Source of the DNA: Streptomyces bicolor | Lineage (GTDB): Bacteria > Actinomycetota > Actinomycetes > Streptomycetales > Streptomycetaceae | Assembly (NCBI RefSeq): GCF_000719285.1 | Contig: NZ_JOFS01000002.1 | Location: 124,001-188,000 of the forward strand | DNA length: 64,000 nt | Reading direction: 5' to 3' | In this document: positions 1 to 8,114 of the stretch, piece after piece | Layout: each line of letters opens with the position of its first letter | Numbering within the stretch: the first letter of the stretch is position 1 | The notes under the pieces: generated by a model | Databases searched by the model: none | Seen by the model: the letters and a program-made list of their open reading frames with translations, nothing else | Told to the model about the DNA's origin: nothing | Position numbers and translations under genes: made by a program

Positions 1-190
<190 letters not shown>

Positions 191-218
191 GCGGCGCCCG
201 CCCCGCCCGGCGGAGCGC

Positions 219-671
219 TTACGTCGAGAGGTGACGGACCTGGTCCCACACGACCGGGTCCATCACCCCCACCCGCCGCCGGAAGTCCCACACCGGTACG
301 TCCCGCAGCTCATCCGTCTCCAGAAAGCTCGCCCGCCCACGGGCGTCCCCGACCGCCCCCGGCGGCAGCGGAATCACCCCGTACCGCTCGTCCCGGTACT
401 TGCTGGTGATCTTGGCGACCGTGACCCGCTGCCCCCGCACCGCGAGCACCAGACAGGGCCGGTCCTTGGCCCCCGGCCCGTCCTCGTACGGCACCCGCGC
501 CCACCAGATCTCCGCGGGCTCCGGACGGCGCCCCTCACCCCGCCCCCGGGGCCTCCCGGGCGGCCGAGTCCGCCGCCCCTCGGGGCGTCGCCGCCCCCAG
601 CCGTCCACGAGCACGGCGACCAGCGCGAGCAGTACCACCGCCGCGAGCGCGAGCCACCAGGACGTGTCCAT
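219..671 (-). CDS. Membrane-anchored PemK/MazF-like protein
   Basis: A 150-aa protein with one N-terminal membrane segment (about residues 3-22), a short Arg/Pro-rich linker, and a C-terminal PemK/MazF-like barrel: EIWWARVPYEDG, then KDRPCLVLAV, the usual start of that fold. Classical PemK/MazF proteins are ribosome-dependent or free mRNA endonucleases paired with an antitoxin. No antitoxin gene is next to this one, and the membrane anchor is unusual, so a housekeeping or non-toxic role is possible. The start at ATG 671 opens directly into the membrane segment. A GTG at 695 with a GGTGGG upstream would add eight residues. It is convergent with cysM and divergent from the MBL hydrolase gene. 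Confidence 0.75.
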   Translation of the reverse strand: MDTSWWLALAAVVLLALVAVLVDGWGRRRPEGRRTRPPGRPRGRGEGRRPEPAEIWWARVPYEDGPGAKDRPCLVLAVRGQRVTVAKITSKYRDERYGVIPLPPGAVGDARGRASFLETDELRDVPVWDFRRRVGVMDPVVWDQVRHLST

Positions 672-933
672 ACGCACGAAGGTACCGGCGCACACCCACC
701 CCCGCGCGCCTTCGCACCCGCCTCACGCTTCCCCACAGTCCGAAACACGTGCGAGTTCCCCCGCCGCGTCCAGCCGAACGCGTGACACCACAGGTGAGTT
801 CGCCCACAACAGCCCTTGGCGGAGGAGCGACCGGAGGTTTTGCGCCTTACGCTCGACAAACCGCACGACCCCCGACGCCCCATTCCCGATCTTCTGGATT
901 CTCTGGATATCCGCCAGCGGAGGTTTCTGTTTC

Positions 934-1686
934 ATGAAGCTCACCGTCGTCGGCTGCTCGGGGTCGTTCCCGTCCGCGGAATCGGCCTGCTCGAGCTACC
1001 TCGTCGAGGCCGACGGCTTCCGGCTGCTTCTCGACCTGGGCAACGGCGCCCTGGGCGAGCTGCAGCGCCACTGCGGTCTCTACGACCTCGACGCGATCTT
1101 CCTCAGCCATCTGCACGCCGACCACTGCATCGACATGTGCGCGTACTTCGTGGCGCGCTACTACCGGCACGACGGCGGCCGGTGCGACCCGATCCCGGTC
1201 TACGGACCCGAGGGCACGGAACATCGCCTGACCACCGCCTACGCCGACACCCCCACCGCCTCGTCCATGAGCGAGGTCTTCGACTTCCACACGGTCAAGC
1301 CGTCCACCTTCGAGATCGGCCCGTTCACGGTGCACACGGAGCGCGTGGCCCATCCCGTGGAGGCGTACGGCATCCGGATCGAGCACGGTGGCAAGGTCCT
1401 GACCTACTCCGGCGACACGGGCATCAGCACGGCCCTGGACGAACTCGCCCGCGACGCCGACCTGTTCCTGTGCGAGGCCGCGTTCACGCACGGCAAGGAG
1501 AACATCCCCGACCTGCACCTCAACGGCCGCGAAGCGGGCCAGACGGCGTCCCGCGCGAACGCCCGCCGCCTGGTCCTCACCCACATCCCCCCGTGGACCG
1601 ACCCCCAGGTCAACCTGGCCGACGCGCGTGAGGTCTACGACGGTCCGGTGGAGCTGGCGGCGCCGAGGCAGACGTACGAGATCTAG
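934..1686 (+). CDS. MBL-fold metallo-hydrolase
   Basis: A 250-aa cytoplasmic metallo-beta-lactamase-fold hydrolase. The metal-binding motif is LSHLHADHCIDM near residues 63-74; further metal ligands are likely in YSGDTG (about residue 155) and in the final TH of LVLTHIPPW (near 215). The pattern fits the RNase Z/ElaC-like or cyclic-nucleotide phosphodiesterase-like branch, but the substrate cannot be read from sequence. The ATG at 934 has a GGAGG at 919-923 and starts exactly at the KLTVVGCSGS beta strand expected for the family. It converges on nagE2, with a shared bidirectional terminator between them. The matching S. coelicolor position is SCO2908 (recalled). Confidence 0.85.
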   Translation: MKLTVVGCSGSFPSAESACSSYLVEADGFRLLLDLGNGALGELQRHCGLYDLDAIFLSHLHADHCIDMCAYFVARYYRHDGGRCDPIPVYGPEGTEHRLTTAYADTPTASSMSEVFDFHTVKPSTFEIGPFTVHTERVAHPVEAYGIRIEHGGKVLTYSGDTGISTALDELARDADLFLCEAAFTHGKENIPDLHLNGREAGQTASRANARRLVLTHIPPWTDPQVNLADAREVYDGPVELAAPRQTYEI

Positions 1687-1715
1687 CCCGTACGGGGTTC
1701 AGGCCCGTATGCGCG

Positions 1716-1752
1716 CGAAGGCCCCGGAACCTTCCCGGTTCCGGGGCCTTCG
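1716..1752. terminator. Bidirectional terminator between MBL gene and nagE2
   Basis: A perfect inverted repeat with CGAAGGCCCCGGAACC on the left arm, a four-base loop, and the exact complement on the right arm. It lies between the convergent stops at 1686 and 1767, so it can end transcription from both sides. A long uridine run is absent, as is common in Streptomyces. Confidence 0.8.
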
Positions 1753-1766
1753 TCCTGTCGTCGGGC

Positions 1767-3020
1767 CTACGCCTTGGTGAGGTCCTCGACCTCCTCCTCG
1801 GGCTCGCGGCCCGGGGTGGTGAGGTTGAACCTGATGATCGCGAAGCGGAAGACCGAGTAGTAGATCGCCGCGAAGACCAGGCCGATCGGAATGATCAGCC
1901 ATGGCTTGGTCGCGAGGTTCCAGTTCAGCGCGTAGTCGATGAAGCCCGCGGAGAAGTTGAAGCCCGCGTGGACGCCCAGACCCCAGGTGACGGCCATCGA
2001 CACGGCGGTCAGGACCGCGTGGATGACGTACAGCAGCGGGGCGATGAACATGAACGAGAACTCGATCGGCTCGGTCACACCGGTCACGAAGGAGGTCAGC
2101 GCGAGGGAGATCATCATGCCCATCACGGCCTTGCGGCGCTCGGGCCGGGCGCAGTGGGCGATGGCGATCGCGGCGGCCGGCAGGCCGAACATCATGATCG
2201 GGAAGAAGCCGGACATGAACATACCGGCGGTCGGATCGCCGGCCAGGAAGCGGCTGTAGTCGCCGTGGACGACCTCGCCAGCGGCGTCCTTGAAGTCGCC
2301 GAGCTGGAACCACGCCACCGTGTTCACGAACTGGTGCATGCCGATCGGGATGAGCGCGCGGTTGATCGCACCGAAGAGGGCGGCGCCGACGGAGCCGAGG
2401 CCCGTCATCCACTCGCCGAAGTCGCCGATGGCCTCACCGATGGGCTCCCAGACCAGCCCGAAGAAGACGCCGACGGCGACGCCGACGAAGGCCATGATGA
2501 TCGGGACGAGACGCCGGCCGTTGAAGAAGCCGAGCCAGTCCACCAGCTTCTTGCGGTGGTACCGCTGCCACAGGACCGCCGAGAGCAGACCCATGATGAT
2601 GCCGCCGAGGACACCGGGGTTGTTGTACGTCGCGGCTATGTCCTCGCCGGCCTGGATCTTGGCCTCGGTGACCGGGAACGACTCAAGGACCTTGCTGTAG
2701 ACCAGGAAGCCCACGAGTGCGGCCAGGGCGGTCGAGCCGTCGGACTTCTTCGCGAAGCCGATGGCGACGCCGATGCAGAAGAGCATCGGCAGTGCGCCGG
2801 TGATGGCGCCGCCCGCGTTGCTGAACACCGAGGCGACCTTGTCCCAGCCGAGGCCGTCCTTGCCGAACACGTCGTCCTGGCCGAGGCGGACCATCAGTCC
2901 CGCCGCCGGCAGCACGGCGATGGGCAGCTGCAGGCTGCGGCCGACCTTCTGCAAACCTTGGAAAAGACCGGATCCCCACTTCTTCGTGGGGGCCGCCGTT
3001 GGCGCGGTGGCGGTGCTCAT
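1767..3020 (-). CDS. nagE2: PTS EIIC permease for N-acetylglucosamine (NagE2)
   Basis: A 417-aa integral membrane EIIC of the glucose/GlcNAc PTS family. It imports N-acetylglucosamine while phosphorylating it. The N-terminus has LFQGLQKVGRSLQLPIAVLPAAG, characteristic of this family's first segment, and the core holds the sugar-site motif GVTEPIEFSF. About ten hydrophobic segments follow the EIIC pattern. EIIB is not fused; it is the separate nagF gene, as in streptomycetes. The start is ATG 3018-3020. Two overlapping DasR-type operators lie just upstream at 3039-3071. NagE2 is the main GlcNAc permease in S. coelicolor (SCO2907); assignment here is by position next to the MBL gene and by similarity. 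Confidence 0.9.
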   Translation of the reverse strand: MSTATAPTAAPTKKWGSGLFQGLQKVGRSLQLPIAVLPAAGLMVRLGQDDVFGKDGLGWDKVASVFSNAGGAITGALPMLFCIGVAIGFAKKSDGSTALAALVGFLVYSKVLESFPVTEAKIQAGEDIAATYNNPGVLGGIIMGLLSAVLWQRYHRKKLVDWLGFFNGRRLVPIIMAFVGVAVGVFFGLVWEPIGEAIGDFGEWMTGLGSVGAALFGAINRALIPIGMHQFVNTVAWFQLGDFKDAAGEVVHGDYSRFLAGDPTAGMFMSGFFPIMMFGLPAAAIAIAHCARPERRKAVMGMMISLALTSFVTGVTEPIEFSFMFIAPLLYVIHAVLTAVSMAVTWGLGVHAGFNFSAGFIDYALNWNLATKPWLIIPIGLVFAAIYYSVFRFAIIRFNLTTPGREPEEEVEDLTKA

Positions 3021-3038
3021 AGACTTCCTCCATCGGGT

Positions 3039-3071
3039 GGTGGTCTACACCACTCAGTGGTGTAGACCTGT
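3039..3071. promoter_or_regulatory. Tandem DasR-responsive elements (dre) upstream of nagE2
   Basis: Two back-to-back sites: GGTGGTCTACACCACT at 3039-3054, and AGTGGTGTAGACCTGT at 3056-3071, which reads ACAGGTCTACACCACT on the other strand. Both match the published DasR consensus ACTGGTCTAGACCACT at 13 of 16 positions (my count). DasR is the GntR-type repressor that releases DNA when it binds GlcN-6-P, so nagE2 should be induced when GlcNAc or chitin is metabolised. Confidence 0.85.
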
Positions 3072-3144
3072 TGTAGCACGATGAAGGCGAGATAAGGAAC
3101 CCGCGATTCCCGGGGATTTACCGGACCCGTTTCAAGGCCTTTTG

Positions 3145-4437
3145 TCAGACCTTTGTGACGTCCTCGACCTCTTCCTCCGGCTCCCTACCCGGCGTCTTGA
3201 GATCGAACTTCGTGATCGCGAAACGGAAGATCGCGTAATAGACGACGGCGAAGCACAGGCCGATCGGAATGATCGCCCAGGGTCTCGTCGCCAGGTTCCA
3301 GTTGATGATGTAGTCGATCAGCCCGGCCGAGAAGCTGAAGCCGTCGTGCACCCCCAGCCCCCACGTCACCGCCATCGAGACGCCCGTCAGCAGCGCATGC
3401 ACCACGTACAGCAGCGGGGCGACGAAGAGGAACGAGTACTCGATCGGTTCCGTGATGCCGGTGACGAAGGACGTCAGCGCCACCGAGAGCATCAGGCCGC
3501 CGACCTCCGCCCGCCGACTCGGCCGCGCGCAGTGCGTGATGGCGAGGGCCGCCGCCGGCAGGGCGAACATCATGATCGGGAAGAAGCCCGAGGTGAACTG
3601 GCCGGCGTCCGGGTCGCCCGCGAGGAACATGTTGATGTCGCCGTGCACCACCTCGCCGTCCGGCGTGGTGTAGCTGCCGAACTGGAACCAGATGGGCACG
3701 TTGAGGAACTGGTGCAACCCCACGACCAGCAGCGCACGGTTGGCGACGCCGAACACGCCGGCGCCCCAGGCGTCCAGGCCGTCCATCCAGTCGCTGAAGC
3801 TCTCCAGCGCGTCACCGATCGGCGGCCAGACCCATAGGCACAGCACCGCGAACACGATCGCCACGAACGCCATGATGATCGGCACGAGACGCCGGCCGTT
3901 GAAGAAGCCCAGCCAGTCCACCAGCTTCGTCCGGTGGTAGCGCTGCCAGAAGAAGGCCGCCAGCAGGCCGATGACGATGCCGCCGAAGACCCCCGGATTC
4001 TGGTACGTGTACGCGCTCACCGCCCCTTCGGCCGCGGCGCAGCCGATGTCGGGGATCTCCTTCGTCCCCTCCGGGCAGCCCTCCGGGAACTCCCGCAGCA
4101 CGTTGTAGTAGACGAGGAACCCCGCCACCGCCGCGAGCGCCGTCGAACCGTCCGCCTTCCTCGCCATGCCGATGGCCACCCCGACGCAGAACAGCAGGGG
4201 CAGCCCGAGCGAACCGTCCAGCAGCGCCCCGCCCGCGCCGTCCATCACCTTCGAGACGTTGTCCCAGCCCAGCCCTTCGTCCCCGAACACATCAGGCTGC
4301 CCAAGCCGGTTGAGGATGCCGGCGGCGGGCAGGACGGCGATCGGGAGCTGAAGGCTGCGGCCCATCTTCTGCAGGCCCTGGAAGAGGTTGTTCCAGCGAA
4401 CCCGCACGGGGCCGGCGGCAGCGCTGTCGGCACTCAT
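3145..4437 (-). CDS. nagE1: PTS EIIC permease, GlcNAc family (NagE1)
   Basis: A 430-aa paralogue of NagE2, with the same NLFQGLQKMGRSLQLPIAV start and the EIIC motif GITEPIEYSF. It has a family-specific insertion with several Cys residues between membrane segments (PEGCPEGTKEIPDIGCAAAEG). ATG 4437 is preceded by GAGGGG at a normal distance and starts MSADSAAAGP; an ATG 35 codons upstream would read through the dre operator and is unlikely. It is divergent from nagF, and the two share a dre site. It is probably a secondary or differently regulated GlcNAc/glucosamine permease using the same EIIB; its in vivo substrate cannot be told from sequence. Confidence 0.88.
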   Translation of the reverse strand: MSADSAAAGPVRVRWNNLFQGLQKMGRSLQLPIAVLPAAGILNRLGQPDVFGDEGLGWDNVSKVMDGAGGALLDGSLGLPLLFCVGVAIGMARKADGSTALAAVAGFLVYYNVLREFPEGCPEGTKEIPDIGCAAAEGAVSAYTYQNPGVFGGIVIGLLAAFFWQRYHRTKLVDWLGFFNGRRLVPIIMAFVAIVFAVLCLWVWPPIGDALESFSDWMDGLDAWGAGVFGVANRALLVVGLHQFLNVPIWFQFGSYTTPDGEVVHGDINMFLAGDPDAGQFTSGFFPIMMFALPAAALAITHCARPSRRAEVGGLMLSVALTSFVTGITEPIEYSFLFVAPLLYVVHALLTGVSMAVTWGLGVHDGFSFSAGLIDYIINWNLATRPWAIIPIGLCFAVVYYAIFRFAITKFDLKTPGREPEEEVEDVTKV

Positions 4438-4453
4438 GGACGCCCCTCGGTAG

Positions 4454-4469
4454 GGTGGTGTAGACCAGT
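4454..4469. promoter_or_regulatory. dre operator between nagE1 and nagF
   Basis: The site reads ACTGGTCTACACCACC on the minus strand, 14 of 16 matches to the DasR consensus ACTGGTCTAGACCACT (my count). It lies 17 bases upstream of the nagE1 start and in the divergent intergenic region with nagF, so DasR could control both directions. Confidence 0.85.
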
Positions 4470-4587
4470 TGGCGGACGGTTCCGCTGTCGTGAACGCCAT
4501 CCTTCGGTACGCACGACATGACCGCTCGCAAAGATGGGCCAACTGTGGGTTACTGCGACAAAGCGGTTCGGATCAGGGAGTGGGAAC

Positions 4588-4821
4588 ATGGCCAGCAAGG
4601 CTGAGAAGATCGTCGCCGGACTCGGTGGCATCGACAACATCGAGGAGATCGAGGGCTGCATCACCCGGCTCCGCACCGAGGTCAGCGACCCCTCGCTGGT
4701 CGACGAGTCCGCCCTGAAGGCCGCCGGCGCCCACGGCGTCGTGAAGATGGGCACGGCCATCCAGGTCGTCATCGGCACCGACGCCGACCCGATCGCGGCG
4801 GAAATCGAAGACATGATGTGA
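4588..4821 (+). CDS. nagF: PTS EIIB component for GlcNAc (NagF)
   Basis: A 77-aa cytoplasmic EIIB. The phosphorylated Cys is in EEIEGCITRLRTEV (Cys near residue 25), the hallmark of glucose-family EIIB domains. It passes phosphate from the general EIIA to sugar carried by NagE2/NagE1. The start at ATG 4588 gives the same length as S. coelicolor NagF (recalled as 77 aa) and is preceded by CAGGGAG. An in-frame ATG at 4534 would add 18 residues not typical of the family. It is transcribed divergently from nagE1 and followed by a terminator. Confidence 0.92.
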   Translation: MASKAEKIVAGLGGIDNIEEIEGCITRLRTEVSDPSLVDESALKAAGAHGVVKMGTAIQVVIGTDADPIAAEIEDMM

Positions 4822-4849
4822 GGCCGGGCCACCGCGCCAGGCCCCTGAG

Positions 4850-4875
4850 GGCCCCTTCCCACCGGGGGAGGGGCC
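4850..4875 (+). terminator. Terminator after nagF
   Basis: Stem GGCCCCTTCCC with GGGGAGGGGCC and a four-base loop, followed by a pyrimidine-rich stretch. It lies between the nagF stop and the rph start. Confidence 0.65.
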
Positions 4876-4904
4876 TCTTCCCTTTCTGCGGCTAGGCTCT
4901 CGGC

Positions 4905-5642
4905 ATGTCTCGATTCGACGGCCGCACCCCCGAACAGCTCCGCCCGATCACCATCGAACGCGCCTGGAGCAAGCACGCAGAGGGCTCCGTCCTCGTCTCC
5001 TTCGGCGACACCAAGGTCCTGTGCACCGCCTCCTTCACCGAAGGCGTCCCGCGCTGGCGCAAGGGCAGTGGCGAGGGCTGGGTCACCGCGGAGTACGCCA
5101 TGCTGCCCCGCGCCACCAACACCCGCGGCGACCGCGAGTCCGTGCGCGGCAAGATCGGCGGCCGCACCCACGAGATCAGCCGCCTCATCGGCCGCTCCCT
5201 GCGCGCGGTCATCGACTACAAGGCGCTCGGCGAGAACACCATCGTCCTCGACTGCGACGTCCTCCAGGCCGACGGCGGCACCCGTACGGCAGCCATCACC
5301 GGCGCGTATGTGGCGTTGGCCGATGCCGTCTCCTGGGCCCAGGGCAAGAAGCTGATCAAGCCCGGCCGCAAGCCGCTCACCGGCACGGTCAGCGCCGTCT
5401 CGGTCGGCATCGTCGGCGGCGTCCCGCTCCTCGACCTCTGCTACGAGGAGGACGTGAAGGCCGAGACCGACATGAACGTCGTCTGCACCGGCGACGGCCG
5501 CTTCGTCGAGGTCCAGGGCACCGCCGAGGCCGAACCCTTCGCCCGCGAAGAGCTCAACTCCCTTCTGGACCTTGCCGTTTCCGGCTGCGGGGAGCTGGCC
5601 GAACTCCAGCGCAAGGCACTTGATACGGTCCTCGAAAGGTAA
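4905..5642 (+). CDS. rph: Ribonuclease PH
   Basis: A 245-aa phosphate-dependent 3'-5' exoribonuclease that trims tRNA 3' ends. Family landmarks are present: [13 protein letters not shown] at the N-terminus, [30 protein letters not shown] (the basic RNA-binding region), and [20 protein letters not shown] with the Asp pair used for catalysis and metal binding. Length matches bacterial RNase PH. It starts at ATG 4905. rph is followed by a lipoprotein gene and then rdgB, the usual actinobacterial rph-rdgB neighbourhood. Confidence 0.95.
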   Translation: MSRFDGRTPEQLRPITIERAWSKHAEGSVLVSFGDTKVLCTASFTEGVPRWRKGSGEGWVTAEYAMLPRATNTRGDRESVRGKIGGRTHEISRLIGRSLRAVIDYKALGENTIVLDCDVLQADGGTRTAAITGAYVALADAVSWAQGKKLIKPGRKPLTGTVSAVSVGIVGGVPLLDLCYEEDVKAETDMNVVCTGDGRFVEVQGTAEAEPFAREELNSLLDLAVSGCGELAELQRKALDTVLER

Positions 5643-5788
5643 AGGACACACCAAGAGAAGCCGCAGCTTCGGGCAACCGCGCCACCATCCCCGGCGTCCC
5701 TAGGAGTACGGGCGTACAGCACACCGCTGTACGCCCGGCCAGTGCACAACGGGGGCCCGCGGGCCTGAGGCAGGGAGGAACGTCAACC

Positions 5789-6193
5789 ATGGCCACGAGC
5801 CGACGCCGCCGGAGCCGTATCGCCATAGCCGCCGCGACCATCGCGGCAGTCGGGCTGACGGCCGGGTTGACCACCGGCTGCGACGCCGTCAACACGGCGC
5901 TGGACTGCGTCCAGACCGCCGAGACCATCGCCGACAGCGTGACCGAACTCCAGCAGGCCGTGGAGAACGCGTCGAACGACCCGACGCAGATCGAGGAGTC
6001 CGTCCAGTCCATCGGGGACAACCTCGACAAGATCGGCAGCAAGACGGACAACGCCGACCTCGACAAGGCGACCGAGGACATGCGCAAGGCCTTGACCGAG
6101 GTCCAGACGGCCGTCGAGAACGGCGACGAGACCCCCGACATCAGCGGGGTCACGGACGCGGCCGGCGAACTGACCAAGGTCTGCACGCCGTAA
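5789..6193 (+). CDS. Small secreted lipoprotein between rph and rdgB
   Basis: A 134-aa protein with an Arg-rich N-terminus, a hydrophobic stretch, and a lipobox LTTGC (Cys near residue 31), so it is probably exported and lipid-anchored outside the membrane. The mature part is short, acidic and helical, with regular Glu/Asp/Lys spacing (ETIADSVTELQQAVENA, then EDMRKALTEVQTAVEN) that suggests a coiled-coil or helical bundle. A second Cys lies near residue 38 and a third near the C-terminus, possibly forming a disulfide. A GGGAGGAAC site precedes ATG 5789. It appears conserved at this position in streptomycetes (SCO2903, recalled). Function unknown. Confidence 0.75.
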   Translation: MATSRRRRSRIAIAAATIAAVGLTAGLTTGCDAVNTALDCVQTAETIADSVTELQQAVENASNDPTQIEESVQSIGDNLDKIGSKTDNADLDKATEDMRKALTEVQTAVENGDETPDISGVTDAAGELTKVCTP

Positions 6194-6242
6194 CGACCAG
6201 GACAGCGAACCGGGGCGGGCGGGGGCCGGGATACTGGACCCC

Positions 6243-6845
6243 ATGACCCGCCTCATCCTCGCCACCCGCAACGCCGGAAAGATCACCGAGCTCCGGGCGA
6301 TCCTCGCCGACGCAGGTCTCGGTCACGATCTCGTCGGCGCGGACGCCTACCCGGACATCCCCGACGTCAAGGAAACCGGCGTCACCTTCGCCGAGAACGC
6401 CCTGCTGAAGGCCCACGCCCTGGCTCAGGCCACCGGTCTGCCCGCCGTCGCCGACGACTCCGGCCTGTGCGTCGACGTCCTCAACGGCGCCCCCGGCATC
6501 TTCTCGGCCCGCTGGGCGGGGCGGCATGGGGATGACCGGGCGAACCTGGAGCTGCTGCTGGCCCAGCTGTCCGACATCGACGACGCGCATCGGGGGGCGC
6601 ACTTCGCGTGCGCAGCGGCGCTCGCCCTGCCGGATGGGACCGAGCGCGTGGTCGAGGGGCAGCTGCGGGGTGTCCTGCGGCACGCCCCCGTGGGCACGAA
6701 CGGCTTCGGATACGACCCGATCCTCCAGCCGGAGGGGGAGACACGGACGTGCGCCGAGCTGAGCGCCGAGGAGAAGAACGCGATCAGCCATCGGGGGGAG
6801 GCATTTCGGGCGCTGGTGCCGGTGGTGCGGGAGCTGTTGGGCTGA
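6243..6845 (+). CDS. rdgB: dITP/XTP pyrophosphatase (RdgB/Ham1)
   Basis: A 200-aa nucleotide-pool cleaning enzyme that hydrolyses dITP, ITP and XTP to monophosphates. It shows LILATRNAGKITELRAIL at the N-terminus (nucleotide binding), ETGVTFAENALLKA, VADDSGLCVD (catalytic Asp region), and NGFGYDPI near residue 157 (base-recognition motif). Family and length agree. The start at ATG 6243 is unambiguous. A strong hairpin follows directly. Confidence 0.94.
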   Translation: MTRLILATRNAGKITELRAILADAGLGHDLVGADAYPDIPDVKETGVTFAENALLKAHALAQATGLPAVADDSGLCVDVLNGAPGIFSARWAGRHGDDRANLELLLAQLSDIDDAHRGAHFACAAALALPDGTERVVEGQLRGVLRHAPVGTNGFGYDPILQPEGETRTCAELSAEEKNAISHRGEAFRALVPVVRELLG

Positions 6846-6852
6846 CAATTGA

Positions 6853-6884
6853 CGAAGGTCCACCCGAACTCGGGTGGACCTTCG
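6853..6884. terminator. Terminator between rdgB and tRNA-Leu
   Basis: Near-perfect inverted repeat CGAAGGTCCACCCGA / TCGGGTGGACCTTCG with a two-base centre. It lies between rdgB (plus) and tRNA-Leu (minus), which converge, so it can terminate both. Confidence 0.8.
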
Positions 6885-6895
6885 AATCAAAGATG

Positions 6896-6979
6896 TGCGG
6901 CCGGAGGGACTCGAACCCTCAAGGGATTTCTCCCACAGCATCCTAAGTGCTGCGCGTAGGCCAGTTCCGCCACGGCCGC
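6896..6979 (-). tRNA. tRNA-Leu (anticodon UAG)
   Basis: On the minus strand the molecule begins GCGGCCGTGGCGGAACTGG and pairs with the CGGCCGC acceptor arm. The anticodon stem is CAGCA/TGCTG with loop CTTAGGA, giving anticodon UAG, which reads the rare CUA codon. A long variable arm (TGGGAGAAATCCCTTGA) is typical of type II leucine tRNA. The T arm holds GGTTCGAGTCC and the discriminator base is A. The CCA end is not encoded. Confidence 0.95.
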
Positions 6980-7023
6980 CCGCGCGCTCATGCTACCCGG
7001 CTGGGCGGCTGCTTAGTCGACGC

Positions 7024-7966
7024 CTATCGGGCTCTGCGGCCGCCTCGGCACCAGGTGCTCGTAACCGCGTGGCAGTTGGGACACAGCAACCGCAGGTTCT
7101 CCCGTCGGTCGTCGCCCCAGTCCCCGTTGATGTGATCGACCTCCAGCGTCATCGGCTTGCCGAGCCACTCGGGGCCTGTTCCGCACTCGCTGCACTCCTC
7201 GGGCACGCCCACTTCCAAGAGTGCCCGGCGTAGCAGGTGGGTTCTGGTCCGACGGGTGCCGTCATGCCGGACCAGGATGTCCTGTGCCCGCCGGAGCGGC
7301 GTGGTGCCCGGCCCGCCGCGAGATGGCGGCGCAGTTGGCCGTATGGCCGGGTTTCGGTAACTGTCCGTCGTCGAATGGCAGTTGGGGCACAGGAACCGCA
7401 AGTTCTCGATCCGGTTGTCCCGCCAGTTGCCGTCGATGTGGTCGACCTCCAGGGGGGAGCGGGTGCCCTCGCCACACCGCTTCCGTGCCGCACATCGCAC
7501 ACCGCTCTGGCATGCCTGTGGTCGTCATCGCCCACCGGAGCCGATCACTTGGGATGCGCCGAGCCCGGCCGCTCGGCTGCTCGACGAGCAGGGCCTCTGG
7601 CGTTCGAGGCCTCCAGACCCTGCCCCGCTGGGTCGGCACCTGGAAGTGTGACGTGTCGATCCCGTGCGCCTTGATCCGGCGGCTGATGTGGGTGTGGTGA
7701 CCGCCGACCACCTCAAGCCCAAGGCGCCGAAGTACCTCGCACATGTTCGTCGACGCCGAAACCGCCTCCTGGAGGATCTCACGCGTCCACTTCACACCCT
7801 CCCGTTCGAAGTGCGAGACATCAACCCCCAGCTTCTTCATCCGCCCCAGCACATACCGCCGCGTCGAACTCCCCGGATCCACCCCCAACCTCCCCAACGC
7901 CTCCGACGTGCGCGCCCCCCGAGCCGCCTCCTCCAGCCGCTCCTTGGTGTACGCGCTGGCCCCCAT
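7024..7966 (-). pseudogene. Double-HNH endonuclease gene with a single-base frameshift
   Basis: Two adjacent minus-strand frames together encode one protein of about 313 residues. The first frame (from ATG 7966, with a GGAGGGG site) holds two tandem repeats of about 50 residues, each ending in DVSHF or DTSHF, then ERCAMCGTEAVWRGHPL. The second frame continues LEVDHIDGNWRDNRIENL and FLCPNCH (first HNH zinc site), then CSECGTGPEWLGKP, LEVDHINGDWGDDRRENL and LLCPNCH (second HNH). The break is at a run of six G at 7452-7457; removing one base would give GHPLPLEVDH. This could be a real mutation, a sequencing error, or slippage. A TTG at 8014 could extend the N-terminus. HNH proteins of this type are usually DNA-cutting enzymes of unknown target. 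Confidence 0.75.
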
Positions 7967-8068
7967 CGAGCCCCCTCCGTCTCCGGCCGCACGTTCGCAG
8001 TACGCACAGAGCAACGAACCGCTTATCGGACGGTCACGGCGCGGCTGATATGGTCTGGATCACCAGGC

Positions 8069-8113
8069 AAGCCTTCCGGGCTCGGGCGACCGAGCACCCC
8101 GGGAGGCTTTTTT
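8069..8113 (+). promoter_or_regulatory. Terminator-like leader hairpin over the ribosome-binding site of the GNAT gene
   Basis: AAGCCTTCCGGG...CTCGG pairs with CCGAG...CCCGGGAGGCTT, followed by a run of seven T at 8107-8113, immediately before ATG 8115. The GGGAGG ribosome-binding site (8101-8106) lies inside the 3' arm. It looks like an intrinsic terminator placed in a 5' leader, so it could limit transcription into the gene, hide the ribosome-binding site, or both. No known riboswitch aptamer is recognisable upstream. Confidence 0.6.
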
Positions 8114-8114
8114 C

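Noticed and set aside
6896..8014. tRNA-Leu as an integration site for a mobile element
   Set aside because: No integrase, no repeated tRNA end and no element boundary seen nearby; the HNH gene alone is not enough.
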